This document shows positions 1 to 6,462 of a stretch of DNA of 6,999 nucleotides, piece by piece. Within the stretch, counting starts at the first letter, position 1. Each line of letters starts with the position of its first letter. The notes under the pieces are model-generated. The model saw only the letters and a list, made by a program, of their open reading frames with translations, did no database searches and had not been told where the DNA came from. Location of the stretch: assembly GCA_003157895.1 (NCBI GenBank), contig PMKW01000098.1:1-6999 (forward strand), read 5' to 3'. The translations under genes were made by a program, and so were the position numbers. This stretch comes from Methanoregula sp. (GTDB lineage: Archaea > Halobacteriota > Methanomicrobia > Methanomicrobiales > Methanospirillaceae).

Positions 1-560
1 CATTCCCCGGACTGGATGCCGGCCCCGGTCAGGACTTTTATCTTCGGGTTCACTGCGTGGACAGTGGCAACCGATCTCCTGATTATTTCCGGATTGGCTT
101 TTGATACCGAGACACCGCTTCCTATCAGTTCCGGGGGCTCGATGGCCACGTACTCCGGCGAGAGTGCTGCCGCAGCCGCGCTGGCAGCCTCGTTGTTCGT
201 GCAGACAACTGCAGACATTTTCTGGGCCTGCAGTGCCCGTATGGAGGCTTCGATATCCGCAAGGGTAAGGCGCCGTTCTGAGTGGTTCACGAGCGACCCT
301 GCAGCGCCGGCAGCCCTGAGGGCATCGGCCGTGATATGGCCGGTGAATGCACCGGGCTCGACGCTGTCCACGTGCTGGGCATAGACCGGTATCGCGAAGT
401 GGTGGGCGATCGGGTGGAGGTCGATATACGTGGGAGCGACACCGATGGTGACACCGCTCTCCTGCGATACGAGTTCTGCTGCCTGTGCGATCATATGGGC
501 CCGGCTTCCCGTCCCTTCTTTATAGGTCTTCAGGTTGACAAGGATCAGTGGTGATGGCAT
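1..560 (-). CDS. tpiA: Triosephosphate isomerase, archaeal short type (3' end missing)
   Basis: This enzyme interconverts dihydroxyacetone phosphate and glyceraldehyde 3-phosphate in cytoplasmic glycolysis and gluconeogenesis. The minus strand is open from an ATG at 560-558 to the window edge, giving 186 residues. The archaeal form is usually about 220-225 residues, so some 35-40 C-terminal residues lie outside. All three catalytic positions are visible: Lys11 in NLKTY, His93 in VNHSE, and Glu140 in [11 protein letters not shown]. The barrel strand VKVLTGAG-like segment (here IKVLTGAGI) follows near the cut end. The start is supported by GGAG at 569-572, 8 bases before the ATG, and by the typical N-terminus [13 protein letters not shown]. 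The gene lies 122 bases downstream of the U32 gene on the same strand and may be co-transcribed with it or use its own promoter around 646-655. Identification is firm. Confidence 0.95.
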   Translation of the reverse strand, partial: MPSPLILVNLKTYKEGTGSRAHMIAQAAELVSQESGVTIGVAPTYIDLHPIAHHFAIPVYAQHVDSVEPGAFTGHITADALRAAGAAGSLVNHSERRLTLADIEASIRALQAQKMSAVVCTNNEAASAAAAALSPEYVAIEPPELIGSGVSVSKANPEIIRRSVATVHAVNPKIKVLTGAGIQSGE

Positions 561-568
561 GGTTCCTG

Positions 569-572
569 CTCC
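569..572 (-). promoter_or_regulatory. Ribosome binding site of tpiA
   Basis: GGAG on the minus strand lies 8 bases before the tpiA ATG and matches the anti-Shine-Dalgarno end of archaeal 16S rRNA. A second purine run (AGGAA) closer to the ATG is too near to be the main site. It fixes the tpiA start. Confidence 0.6.
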
Positions 573-641
573 GTGAACTTCGGGCTGTCAGTCCCTACTA
601 CTCCATGAGGGTTTGGTTATCATCAATATTCGTACCGGTGT

Positions 642-661
642 CCGGTTTTTAAAAAGACCGG
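642..661 (-). promoter_or_regulatory. AT-centred inverted repeat; candidate tpiA TATA box and/or U32 terminator
   Basis: On the plus strand this reads CCGGTTTTTAAAAAGACCGG: CCGG arms around TTTTTAAAAA at 646-655, symmetrical except for two extra bases (GA) in one arm. A further CCGG lies at 635-638, inside the palindrome ACCGGT (634-639). On the minus strand it sits 22 bases past the U32 stop and about 86-95 bases before the tpiA ATG. It could be a TATA box giving a leader of roughly 60 bases, a U-rich termination signal for the U32 transcript, or both. The symmetry also allows a repressor site. The structure is seen; its role is inferred. Confidence 0.35.
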
Positions 662-682
662 CGGGTCAGGGATCACTCATCG

Positions 683-3352
683 TTATTCTTTCAGGCCCCG
701 GAGGAAGTGCCCTGCGGTAATTCCCCCGTACGCAAGGGCCTTTATCCGCTCTTTCAGGGATCGGGGTGACGTATCCTCCGTCCCGGCCCCGGAACTGCCG
801 CAGGTAACCGCGTCACAGTAGATCCGCACCATAGCGCCGGCGTAGGCACCGGTCCGCCCCCGGGCATCGATCGCGACCTCGCTGATGCCGGCATTCCGGA
901 TCGCGGGCAGGTGGTCGACAAGGCAGGTCTCCACCGCGTTGCCGATACGGGTCCGGCATTCGCCATCGGTCCGGAGCGGGAAGATGTGGCCGGTTGCATC
1001 CCGGATGCCAAGGAACCTGCTGTCTTTCCCGTCATCCCTGCCTGCCCTGCAGTGCTGTAGGGGCTCGATGAGGCAGTCCTCCGTAACCATCGCTTCGCTT
1101 ATGCCCTGCACGATGAGGGTAAAGGAAGCGCTGCAGCCTTCACGCCGTGCAGCACGGACGAGTTTTTGGCATTCATCCCCGGACAGTTCCGGCGAGAGCG
1201 TGAGGGAATCAAAGGGCGGGGAGAGGTGGCAGGCTGCGCGGTGGTTGAAGATATTGAGCCCGGTATCGCCGGACAGGGCCATGCCGGGTATGAGTGCGCG
1301 GATCGCATTCGCTGCCCCCGGGTTCCCGGCCATGCACGCTGCAAGGCCGTCCTTATGCAGGAGCGCGATCTCCGGCAGTATTGCAGCGAGATAACCGTCG
1401 CGGGTGATCCGGGGCAGTTTCAGCACGAAACGGGCACCGGCACCCCGGCAGAACGCCATGGCTTCCGTTACCTGCTGCCTGATGGACCGGATCTTTCCTT
1501 CTTCCCCCGTCCGGCAGGAATGACGGGGCAGGACAAATGCCGGTTCAAAACAGATGCCGGTGCAGCCTTCCTTTACTGCCATGGATACTGCTTCCATCGT
1601 ATCGGCATACACCATGAGGCCCAGAGGAGTCGCCGGGGTGCCTGTATCCCGATCAGAATCTGTGGTTGCGGGATGTTCCGGAAATGCGGCAGCAAGCTGA
1701 TATCGCGACCGTGCAATATCGTCTTCTGAGGGGAGGGAGGATGCAAGGAGCGCCTCCTCAGCCCGGAGCAGGAACTCCCGGCGCATGCGGTTGAGTTCCC
1801 CCACCGGGGCAAAGAGCGTGCCGGAATAGGTGAGAGAACAGTCCCGGATGACAAACGGCGTATCGCCGCTCTTCCGCAGTTGTGTTTCCAGCAGTTCTCG
1901 CGAAAGCGGGCGGGACCGTGCCGGCACAAGGCAGAAATCCGGCTGGTATGAGACCCGGACTTCTTTTCCCGATCCGGATTCCAGCCGTCCTTCCATTTCG
2001 ATATGCCCCGCACTGTCCACCGTGACTGCGAGATCCACGGGAACCTTGTGCACCAGGTCGGCAGGGGGGTGCGCGATGATCTGCCGGGCCCTGGCCTCCC
2101 GCTCGCGGGAGAAGGTAACAGATACCGATGAGCCCGGTGAAACCGGCCGGGGGATATGGAATACCATGGTCTTTTTGTCCTTCGCAACCGGTGCATTGTT
2201 GAGCAAAAATCCCCAGTCTTCCCGCCTCTTTGCCGGATCCGTAAAGAGCAGCCCGTCACCGGTTGCCGGTGCCAGCGTCCCGTCCAGGCGGACGGTCACG
2301 GCCCCGTTTTGTTCGTCCTGTCCTGTTACCGTACCGATGCAGATCCCCCGGTTGTCCGGCGCATCCCGGGCCATGAGCGTCCCGTGCCGGTCGCCGAACA
2401 GGTACCCAGGGGTAAATCCCCGGTTGAATGCGAGGAGGAGGTCCTGCTCTGCTGCCGGATCCGGTTTCCAGTCCCCTGCCGCAATCGCATCGAGGGCCCG
2501 GCGATAGGTGGAGACCACGACCGCAACATACTCCGGCGATTTCATCCGCCCCTCGATCTTCAGCGAAACAACCGGCGCCCTGACCAGTTCCGGCAGGTGC
2601 CCCCAGGTGCAGAGGTCTTTTGGCGAGAGGAGGTAGGGTCCGGGTGACTGCAGGTCCCGGATCCGTTCCGGTCTCCCGTATTCGTCCCGGTCGCCGGCAA
2701 CGAGCGTATAGGGTTTCCGGCAGGGCTGGGCGCACATGCCCCGGTTCCCGCTCCTGCCGCCAATGACCGATGAGAGGAGGCACTGGCCCGAGTAGCTGTA
2801 ACAGAGCGCCCCGTGGACGAAGACCTCAAGGCCGGTGCCGGTATGGCGGGTCTTCTCTGCGATGGACCGGATCTCCGCAAGGGGGAGTTCACGGGCGAGA
2901 ACGACCCGGGAGAACCCCTGTTCCGCAGCCCAAAGCACGCCTCCGGTATTATGGATGGTCATCTGGGTGGAGGCGTGGAGCGCAAGGCCCGGGACGATCT
3001 CCCGCGCCAGCGAGGCAACACCAATATCCTGCACGAGAACCGCGTCAGCGCCCGCTGCGTATAACCAGACGAGGTAATCCGCGACTCCCTCAAGTTCGCG
3101 GTCGTGGATGAGGGTATTGACCGTTACATAGACCCGTATCCCCCGGGCATGGGCCAGCCGGATTCCTTCCTGGATCTCCTTATCGGAAAAATTTGCAGCA
3201 TATTTCCGGGCGCCGAACCGTTTCCCGCTTAAGTAAACCGCATCGGCACCGGCTGCCAGGGCTGCCCGGAACGATTCCGGCGAACCTGCTGGCGCAAGCA
3301 GTTCCGGCAGGGCCGGGCGCACGGACCCGGTTGCGGAGCCCGGGGGGGTCAC
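683..3352 (-). CDS. Long U32-family protein (annotated as peptidase U32), RlhA/YdcP-like
   Basis: This 889-residue protein begins with a U32 barrel starting at LPELLAPAGSPESF (residues 15-28). The U32 signature at 176-194 is complete (E-V-F-V-H-G-A-L-C, then GQC-LLS). Cys184, Cys191, Cys207 and Cys211 (NRGMCAQPC) match the four-Cys set that holds an Fe-S cluster in characterised U32 proteins. Residues 309-342 (FNRGFTPGYL, then PDNRG and IGTV) open a DUF3656-like middle region that runs to about 540. Residues 578-889 form a second, diverged barrel-like half ending GGITAGHFLRGL. Relatives include collagenase-type peptidases, but RlhA and TrhP of E. coli are RNA hydroxylation factors, and UbiU/UbiV act in ubiquinone hydroxylation; the substrate here is unknown. 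The GTG at 3352 was chosen because it overlaps the upstream stop (GTGA) and follows GGAGTGGTG at 3358-3366. Reading can continue upstream to 3481, but those 43 residues overlap the membrane protein gene and look random. A GTG at 3322 is the alternative start. Confidence 0.9.
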   Translation of the reverse strand: MTPPGSATGSVRPALPELLAPAGSPESFRAALAAGADAVYLSGKRFGARKYAANFSDKEIQEGIRLAHARGIRVYVTVNTLIHDRELEGVADYLVWLYAAGADAVLVQDIGVASLAREIVPGLALHASTQMTIHNTGGVLWAAEQGFSRVVLARELPLAEIRSIAEKTRHTGTGLEVFVHGALCYSYSGQCLLSSVIGGRSGNRGMCAQPCRKPYTLVAGDRDEYGRPERIRDLQSPGPYLLSPKDLCTWGHLPELVRAPVVSLKIEGRMKSPEYVAVVVSTYRRALDAIAAGDWKPDPAAEQDLLLAFNRGFTPGYLFGDRHGTLMARDAPDNRGICIGTVTGQDEQNGAVTVRLDGTLAPATGDGLLFTDPAKRREDWGFLLNNAPVAKDKKTMVFHIPRPVSPGSSVSVTFSREREARARQIIAHPPADLVHKVPVDLAVTVDSAGHIEMEGRLESGSGKEVRVSYQPDFCLVPARSRPLSRELLETQLRKSGDTPFVIRDCSLTYSGTLFAPVGELNRMRREFLLRAEEALLASSLPSEDDIARSRYQLAAAFPEHPATTDSDRDTGTPATPLGLMVYADTMEAVSMAVKEGCTGICFEPAFVLPRHSCRTGEEGKIRSIRQQVTEAMAFCRGAGARFVLKLPRITRDGYLAAILPEIALLHKDGLAACMAGNPGAANAIRALIPGMALSGDTGLNIFNHRAACHLSPPFDSLTLSPELSGDECQKLVRAARREGCSASFTLIVQGISEAMVTEDCLIEPLQHCRAGRDDGKDSRFLGIRDATGHIFPLRTDGECRTRIGNAVETCLVDHLPAIRNAGISEVAIDARGRTGAYAGAMVRIYCDAVTCGSSGAGTEDTSPRSLKERIKALAYGGITAGHFLRGLKE

Positions 3353-3900
3353 GGGTGCACCACTCCCGGGAAGTATAGGGTAAGGAGGCCGTTTGTAGCA
3401 AGGATCGTGAGGATGAGGCAGGGGACATACCCGGCCATCGTGAACAGGAGGGACCGCACCTTGGGCCAGCCCAGCACCCACGAGACCGGGGCATTGGCGT
3501 AGACGCCGATCAGGATCTCGCAGGGTACCAGGCCGAGGATCCCGTACCGCTCGGCAAGGGAGTGCCGGTGGATGAACTGCTTGGTCCTTACGAGGAAATC
3601 CGCGGCCGGATGCCAGGTGTGCCCGACTGCATCGAAGATATCAAAGAGCCCGATGAAGATCCCAATCTCGGTGCACATCAGGACCCAGAAGACAAAGAGC
3701 GGGGAGAGGCCGAGGGCGATGCCCACCGGGGCAGCCCCGAACTCAATGACGAAGCCGCTCCCGATCAGGGCAAGCGTGGGCATGAGGGGTTCCTTAAGAA
3801 GGAGTACGGAGAGGAGCGGCAGTACAAGCGCAACGGATACACCCCGTGCCAGCGCTGCCGCGATATGCCGCAGGAAGAGGTACCGGTCCCAGAACTCCAT
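3349..3900 (-). CDS. Small multidrug export family membrane protein (COG2426-like)
   Basis: This is a 183-residue integral membrane protein. Hydrophobic segments lie at about residues 13-35, 43-64, 66-86, 119-138 and 148-176. Two features resemble the small multidrug export family: an E-x-G-A-x-P-x-G-x-A-x-G element (Glu53 to Gly64, EFGAAPVGIALG) after the first segment, and a second-half element with P126, then GVYANAP (132-138) and a Gly-rich helix. A soluble loop rich in His and charged residues lies between (about 92-118). Despite the family name, transport activity is poorly established, so the substrate is unknown. The ATG at 3900 is the only sensible start, since a stop occurs in frame 13 codons upstream. 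No Shine-Dalgarno sequence precedes it, and an AT-rich element at 3930-3942 suggests an almost leaderless mRNA. The stop overlaps the U32 start by 4 bases, so the two genes are probably co-expressed. Confidence 0.7.
   Translation of the reverse strand: MEFWDRYLFLRHIAAALARGVSVALVLPLLSVLLLKEPLMPTLALIGSGFVIEFGAAPVGIALGLSPLFVFWVLMCTEIGIFIGLFDIFDAVGHTWHPAADFLVRTKQFIHRHSLAERYGILGLVPCEILIGVYANAPVSWVLGWPKVRSLLFTMAGYVPCLILTILATNGLLTLYFPGVVHP
3358..3366 (-). promoter_or_regulatory. Ribosome binding site of the U32 gene
   Basis: GGAGTGGTG on the minus strand ends 5 bases before the GTG start at 3352 and partly matches the consensus GGAGGTGATC. It lies inside the last codons of the upstream membrane protein gene. 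Together with the 4-base stop/start overlap it decides the start and suggests translational coupling. Confidence 0.5.
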
Positions 3901-3929
3901 AGCCGTGCTATAGTGTTGGCATGTGCGGG

Positions 3930-3942
3930 AATAAACAATATC
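3930..3942 (-). promoter_or_regulatory. Candidate promoter (TATA-like) of the membrane protein/U32 unit
   Basis: On the minus strand an AT-rich stretch containing ATATTGTTTATTC lies about 30-42 bases before the ATG at 3900, in otherwise GC-rich DNA. Archaeal TATA boxes sit about 25 bases before the transcription start, which would put the start within about ten bases of the ATG. The match to TTTATATA is imperfect, so this is tentative. Confidence 0.3.
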
Positions 3943-4019
3943 TTTGCTTCAGACCGGTTTCAGGGCAGCGCCGGCGGCGCGGACCTGTCTGTTCGTCCGC
4001 AGGCTGTACGATGGCGGGG

Positions 4020-4031
4020 CGTATCTTTTTG
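4020..4031 (+). promoter_or_regulatory. Candidate promoter (TATA-like) of aroD
   Basis: CGTATCTTTTTG, an AT-rich block flanked by GC-rich sequence, lies about 25-36 bases before the aroD ATG at 4056. This is where a TATA box would lie for a leaderless or nearly leaderless transcript. The match to the archaeal consensus is poor, and no Shine-Dalgarno sequence is seen before the ATG. Confidence 0.25.
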
Positions 4032-4055
4032 TCAATTCACGGCATACTCCCTGTC

Positions 4056-4688
4056 ATGAAGATCGTTGCCGCACTCACGGACCCGGCACAGGCTCCTTCT
4101 GCACGGGATCGGGGAGCTGATATGATTGAACTCCGGTTCGACCTGATGGAAGGGGAGCCGGAAGAACTGGTGCAGCAGTGCAGGGATACCTGCCCGCTGC
4201 CCGTGATCGGGACCCTGCGCTCTGCACAGGAAGGCGGCCGGTTTTTCGGGAACGGCAGTGAATGGGAGGAGAAGATCCGCCCGGTCATCCCCCTTGTCGA
4301 TTATGTGGACGTAGAACAGCAGTTCGTGAAAAATGCAATCTGTGTCAAAGAAGCGGGTACGAAGATCATCGCCTCGCACCATTCACCGGTGATGATGCCG
4401 CTCCAGGTATTGTTCGTGCTGGAGCGCGAGCTCCGGGCGTACGGGGATATTGTCAAGATCGTTGTTACCCCCCGGGATACCGATGATATCATTGACCTGA
4501 TCGCGTTCACGCACGCGGTGAAACAACCGATCTGCACCGGGGTCATGGGGTCGTCGTTCCGGTATGCCCGGGCGGTGCTGCCGCTCTTTGGCTCTGAACT
4601 GGCGTACTGTCACATGGGTGAGACGACCGCGGAAGGACAATACTCGGTTGAGGAGTTTGTGCAGCTGCAGAAGCTGCTGCTTCCGTGA
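4056..4688 (+). CDS. aroD: 3-Dehydroquinate dehydratase, type I
   Basis: AroD removes water from 3-dehydroquinate to give 3-dehydroshikimate, the third shikimate-pathway step, through a Schiff base. The product has 210 residues, a normal archaeal length for this single-domain barrel. By homology with the Salmonella enzyme the active site is complete: Glu25 and Arg27 (IELRFDL), Arg55 and Glu59 (TLRSAQEGGRF), His109 (ASHHS), the Schiff-base lysine Lys134 (DIVKIVVTP), Arg169 (SSFRYAR) and Gln195 (AEGQYS). The start was set at 4056 because MKIVAALTDP is the usual archaeal N-terminus. The frame is open upstream to 3921, but those residues are Arg/Cys-rich and unlike the family. ATG 4011 is the only other internal candidate. 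No Shine-Dalgarno sequence is evident. It is transcribed away from the membrane protein gene and appears monocistronic, with oligo-T runs right after the stop. Confidence 0.95.
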   Translation: MKIVAALTDPAQAPSARDRGADMIELRFDLMEGEPEELVQQCRDTCPLPVIGTLRSAQEGGRFFGNGSEWEEKIRPVIPLVDYVDVEQQFVKNAICVKEAGTKIIASHHSPVMMPLQVLFVLERELRAYGDIVKIVVTPRDTDDIIDLIAFTHAVKQPICTGVMGSSFRYARAVLPLFGSELAYCHMGETTAEGQYSVEEFVQLQKLLLP

Positions 4689-4712
4689 CGGTTTTTCCCG
4701 TTTTTCTGGTTT
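4689..4712 (+). terminator. Oligo-T terminator after aroD
   Basis: Immediately after the aroD stop come two five-T runs at 4692-4696 and 4701-4705, arranged as a short direct repeat (CGTTTTTC-like), followed by further T-rich sequence. Clustered U-tracts without a strong hairpin are the usual archaeal termination signal. Confidence 0.55.
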
Positions 4713-4913
4713 CATGGTTTCGCTGGTTGCAAGATGGTGTGAACTGCCGTATCGCCGGAGATGCCCGTTCAGCACAGCACACGCGATAACCGCCCCGGTA
4801 ATCCGGTATCGTTTCTGGCCGGCAGGTATGCGGTCCTGTCAGCAACCCCGGATCCTTATGGCCCTGTCGCATGAGCCGGCCTTACCCTGCAGGAACACCG
4901 GATCGAAATTCAG

Positions 4914-4922
4914 AAATATATC
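4914..4922 (+). promoter_or_regulatory. TATA box of the lipoprotein gene
   Basis: AAATATATC is the best TATA-box match in the window, with purine-rich GAAATTCAG just upstream as a possible BRE. Its end lies about 21 bases before the lipoprotein ATG at 4943. With the usual TATA-to-start spacing, transcription would begin at or within a few bases of that ATG, implying a leaderless mRNA. Confidence 0.6.
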
Positions 4923-4942
4923 GTACAATCAAGGCTCCTGCA

Positions 4943-5437
4943 ATGAAACATGGGATAATCCTGATCCTTGCCTTCCTCATCATGCTGTGTGCATTCTTTT
5001 CCGGCTGCACCACCGGCCCCGGAACGGAAACGCCCGCAACGACAATCCCGGCAACTGCACCTCCGGTTAAACCCACGACGGTTACGGTGGTCGTGACCCC
5101 GTCCACGACCGTGCCGACCATTGAACCCGTACAGACATTACCTCCGGAACAGCAGGTCAACCTGGTACTCACCAAAGACCGCCCGACCTCGGAGATCCAC
5201 CTGCTCTATCAGGGTGGCCCGGGAGATATGTTTGCCACCCGGGTCATGATGCGGGTCTATGCATCGGATACAGTGTATACCGAGTATATCATGGGCAATG
5301 GCAGAAAACCCGTTCTCAATGATGAGATTGTTGCCCCGGGGACACGGGGCGGCGACCGGTGCGAGGTCTTCGTTATCTCCTCCGGCACCCGCTACAAGGT
5401 GATGGACGAGCTGGTGTACGGCGGGATGTATTATTAG
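4943..5437 (+). CDS. Predicted lipoprotein with Thr/Pro-rich linker, function unknown
   Basis: I do not recognise a named family. The 164-residue product starts with MKHG and a hydrophobic stretch (residues 5-19), then a lipobox FSGC with the acceptor Cys22, so it is probably exported and lipid-anchored to the outer face of the membrane. Residues 23 to about 72 are a low-complexity Thr/Pro/Val linker. Residues 75-164 form a compact domain, probably beta-rich, with VNLVLTKDRPTSEIHLLYQGG, a repeated Tyr/Thr pattern (VYTEYIMGNG), one Cys (in RCEVF) and the ending YGGMYY. Such anchor-linker-domain proteins are common in Methanomicrobiales. The start at 4943 was chosen because signal peptide and lipobox follow directly; the open frame reaches 4871, but that extension would precede the signal peptide. 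It stands alone between aroD (254 bases upstream) and convergent aroC (35 bases downstream), with its own promoter. Confidence 0.8.
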   Translation: MKHGIILILAFLIMLCAFFSGCTTGPGTETPATTIPATAPPVKPTTVTVVVTPSTTVPTIEPVQTLPPEQQVNLVLTKDRPTSEIHLLYQGGPGDMFATRVMMRVYASDTVYTEYIMGNGRKPVLNDEIVAPGTRGGDRCEVFVISSGTRYKVMDELVYGGMYY

Positions 5438-5438
5438 G

Positions 5439-5450
5439 AAAAAGGAAATT
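5439..5450 (-). terminator. Possible oligo-T terminator of the aroE-aroC transcript
   Basis: Read on the minus strand, about 22 bases past the aroC stop, the sequence is T-rich (AATTTCCTTTTT, ending in a five-T run at 5443-5439). It overlaps the end of the convergent lipoprotein transcript; the T-run for that gene on the plus strand is at 5470-5473. The 35-base gap is too short for separate structures, so the assignment is weak. Confidence 0.3.
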
Positions 5451-5472
5451 CCAGTTTATCAACCCAATATTT

Positions 5473-6462
5473 TCATTTCCGGTATTTCCCCTGCTCCAGC
5501 AGACAGTCCGCCAGCACCAGCGCGAGCATGGCCTCGGCCACCGGGATGATCCGCGGGACGATGCAGGGGTCGTGCCTGCCGCCAACGGAGATATCCACGA
5601 CCTTGCCATGGATATTAAGGGTCTTCTGCGTCTTTGCAACCGACGGTGTCGGCTTCACCGCGATTCTCACGACAATATCCTGCCCGGATGAGATCCCCCC
5701 GAGAATACCGCCGGCATGGTTGCTGGAAAAGCCGTCCTCTGTCATGGGGTCGTTGTTATGGCTCCCGAACTTTCCTGCAACGGAAAACCCGTCGCCGATC
5801 TCGACACCCTTCACCGCACCGATCCCCATCATGGCGCCGGCTATCAGGGCGTCCAGTTTCCCAAAGACCGGGTCGCCCAGCCCGGCGGGGCATCCCTTCG
5901 CTACGATCTCGGCAATGCCCCCCACGGAATCGCCGGCATCCTTCGCTGCAAGGATCTCGTGCTTGATCGCGGCCGGTTCCGTCTTCCCGTGGACCGAGAC
6001 GATCCGGCCGCTCACGGTGATCCCGTGCATGGCCAGGTATTTCATGGCAAGCGCACCGGCAGCGACCCTTCCTACGGTCTCACGCCCCGAGCTCCTGCCC
6101 CCGCCCCGGTGGTCGCGGATACCGTATTTCTCCTGGTACGTGAAATCCGCATGGCCGGGCCGGAAGACTTCGCGGAGTTCCTCGTAATCCTTTGACTGTA
6201 CATCCCGGTTCCGGACGATCATGGCGATGGGCGTCCCGGTGGTCTTTCCTTCGAAAACCCCGGACAGGATCTCGATTTTGTCGTCCTCCTGCCGCGGCGA
6301 GGAGAGGGGCGACATACCCGGGCGGCGCCGGTCAAGGAGTGCCTGGATGTCGTTCTCTTCGAGGGGGATATCCGGAGGGCAGCCATCGATGACGGCACCC
6401 AGTGCCTTACCGTGGCTCTCGCCAAACGTGGTGACGCGTAAATTCCTGCCAAACGTGTTCAT
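5473..6462 (-). CDS. aroC: Chorismate synthase
   Basis: AroC converts 5-enolpyruvylshikimate 3-phosphate to chorismate, the last shikimate step, using reduced FMN without net redox change. It is a cytoplasmic homotetramer in known cases. All three family signatures are present: GESHGKALGAVIDGCP (residues 14-29, with His17), DHRGGGRSSGRETVGR (117-132) and GRHDPCIVPRIIPVAEAM (295-312). The FMN/substrate residues in DRRRPG (44-49) and RPGHADFTY (101-109, His104) are also there. At 329 residues it is shorter than the 361-residue E. coli enzyme: roughly 20 residues are lacking near residues 158-172 and about a dozen at the C-terminus, while the core is intact. The ATG at 6462 was chosen because MNTFGRNLRVTTFGESHG is the family N-terminus and it overlaps the aroE stop (ATGA). 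The 36 open residues upstream are His/Arg-rich aroE sequence read out of frame. Confidence 0.97.
   Translation of the reverse strand: MNTFGRNLRVTTFGESHGKALGAVIDGCPPDIPLEENDIQALLDRRRPGMSPLSSPRQEDDKIEILSGVFEGKTTGTPIAMIVRNRDVQSKDYEELREVFRPGHADFTYQEKYGIRDHRGGGRSSGRETVGRVAAGALAMKYLAMHGITVSGRIVSVHGKTEPAAIKHEILAAKDAGDSVGGIAEIVAKGCPAGLGDPVFGKLDALIAGAMMGIGAVKGVEIGDGFSVAGKFGSHNNDPMTEDGFSSNHAGGILGGISSGQDIVVRIAVKPTPSVAKTQKTLNIHGKVVDISVGGRHDPCIVPRIIPVAEAMLALVLADCLLEQGKYRK

Noticed and set aside
885..2783. Long overlapping open frames on both strands inside the U32 gene, up to about 228 residues
   Set aside because: Their proteins are Arg/Ser/Pro-rich with no recognisable motifs, as expected for other frames of a GC-rich gene; the U32 frame is continuous and full of family motifs.
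3353..3481. N-terminal extension of the U32 gene to an ATG at 3481
   Set aside because: The 43 added residues are Pro/His/Cys-rich, unlike U32 N-termini, and lie wholly inside the membrane protein gene; the GTG at 3352 has a ribosome binding site and the family N-terminus follows it.
3921..4055. N-terminal extension of aroD to an ATG at 3921
   Set aside because: The 45 extra residues contain an Arg run and several Cys, resemble non-coding sequence and precede the standard MKIVAALTDP start; the region also holds promoter-like sequence for both divergent genes.
4713..4912. Search for a tRNA, small RNA or remnant gene in the gap between aroD and the lipoprotein gene
   Set aside because: No T-loop-like GGTTCGAATCC pattern, no cloverleaf arms and no open frame with recognisable protein sequence; the bases look like plain intergenic DNA.
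5080..5098. Small hairpin (GGTTACG / CGTGACC with one wobble pair) in the lipoprotein gene
   Set aside because: It falls in the repetitive Thr/Val codons of the linker (ACG, GTG, GTC), where short chance complementarity is expected; no sign of a regulatory role.
5528..6187. 219-codon open frame on the plus strand opposite aroC
   Set aside because: Low-complexity Ser/Pro/Thr composition with no domain signal; aroC on the other strand has all its signatures across the same bases.
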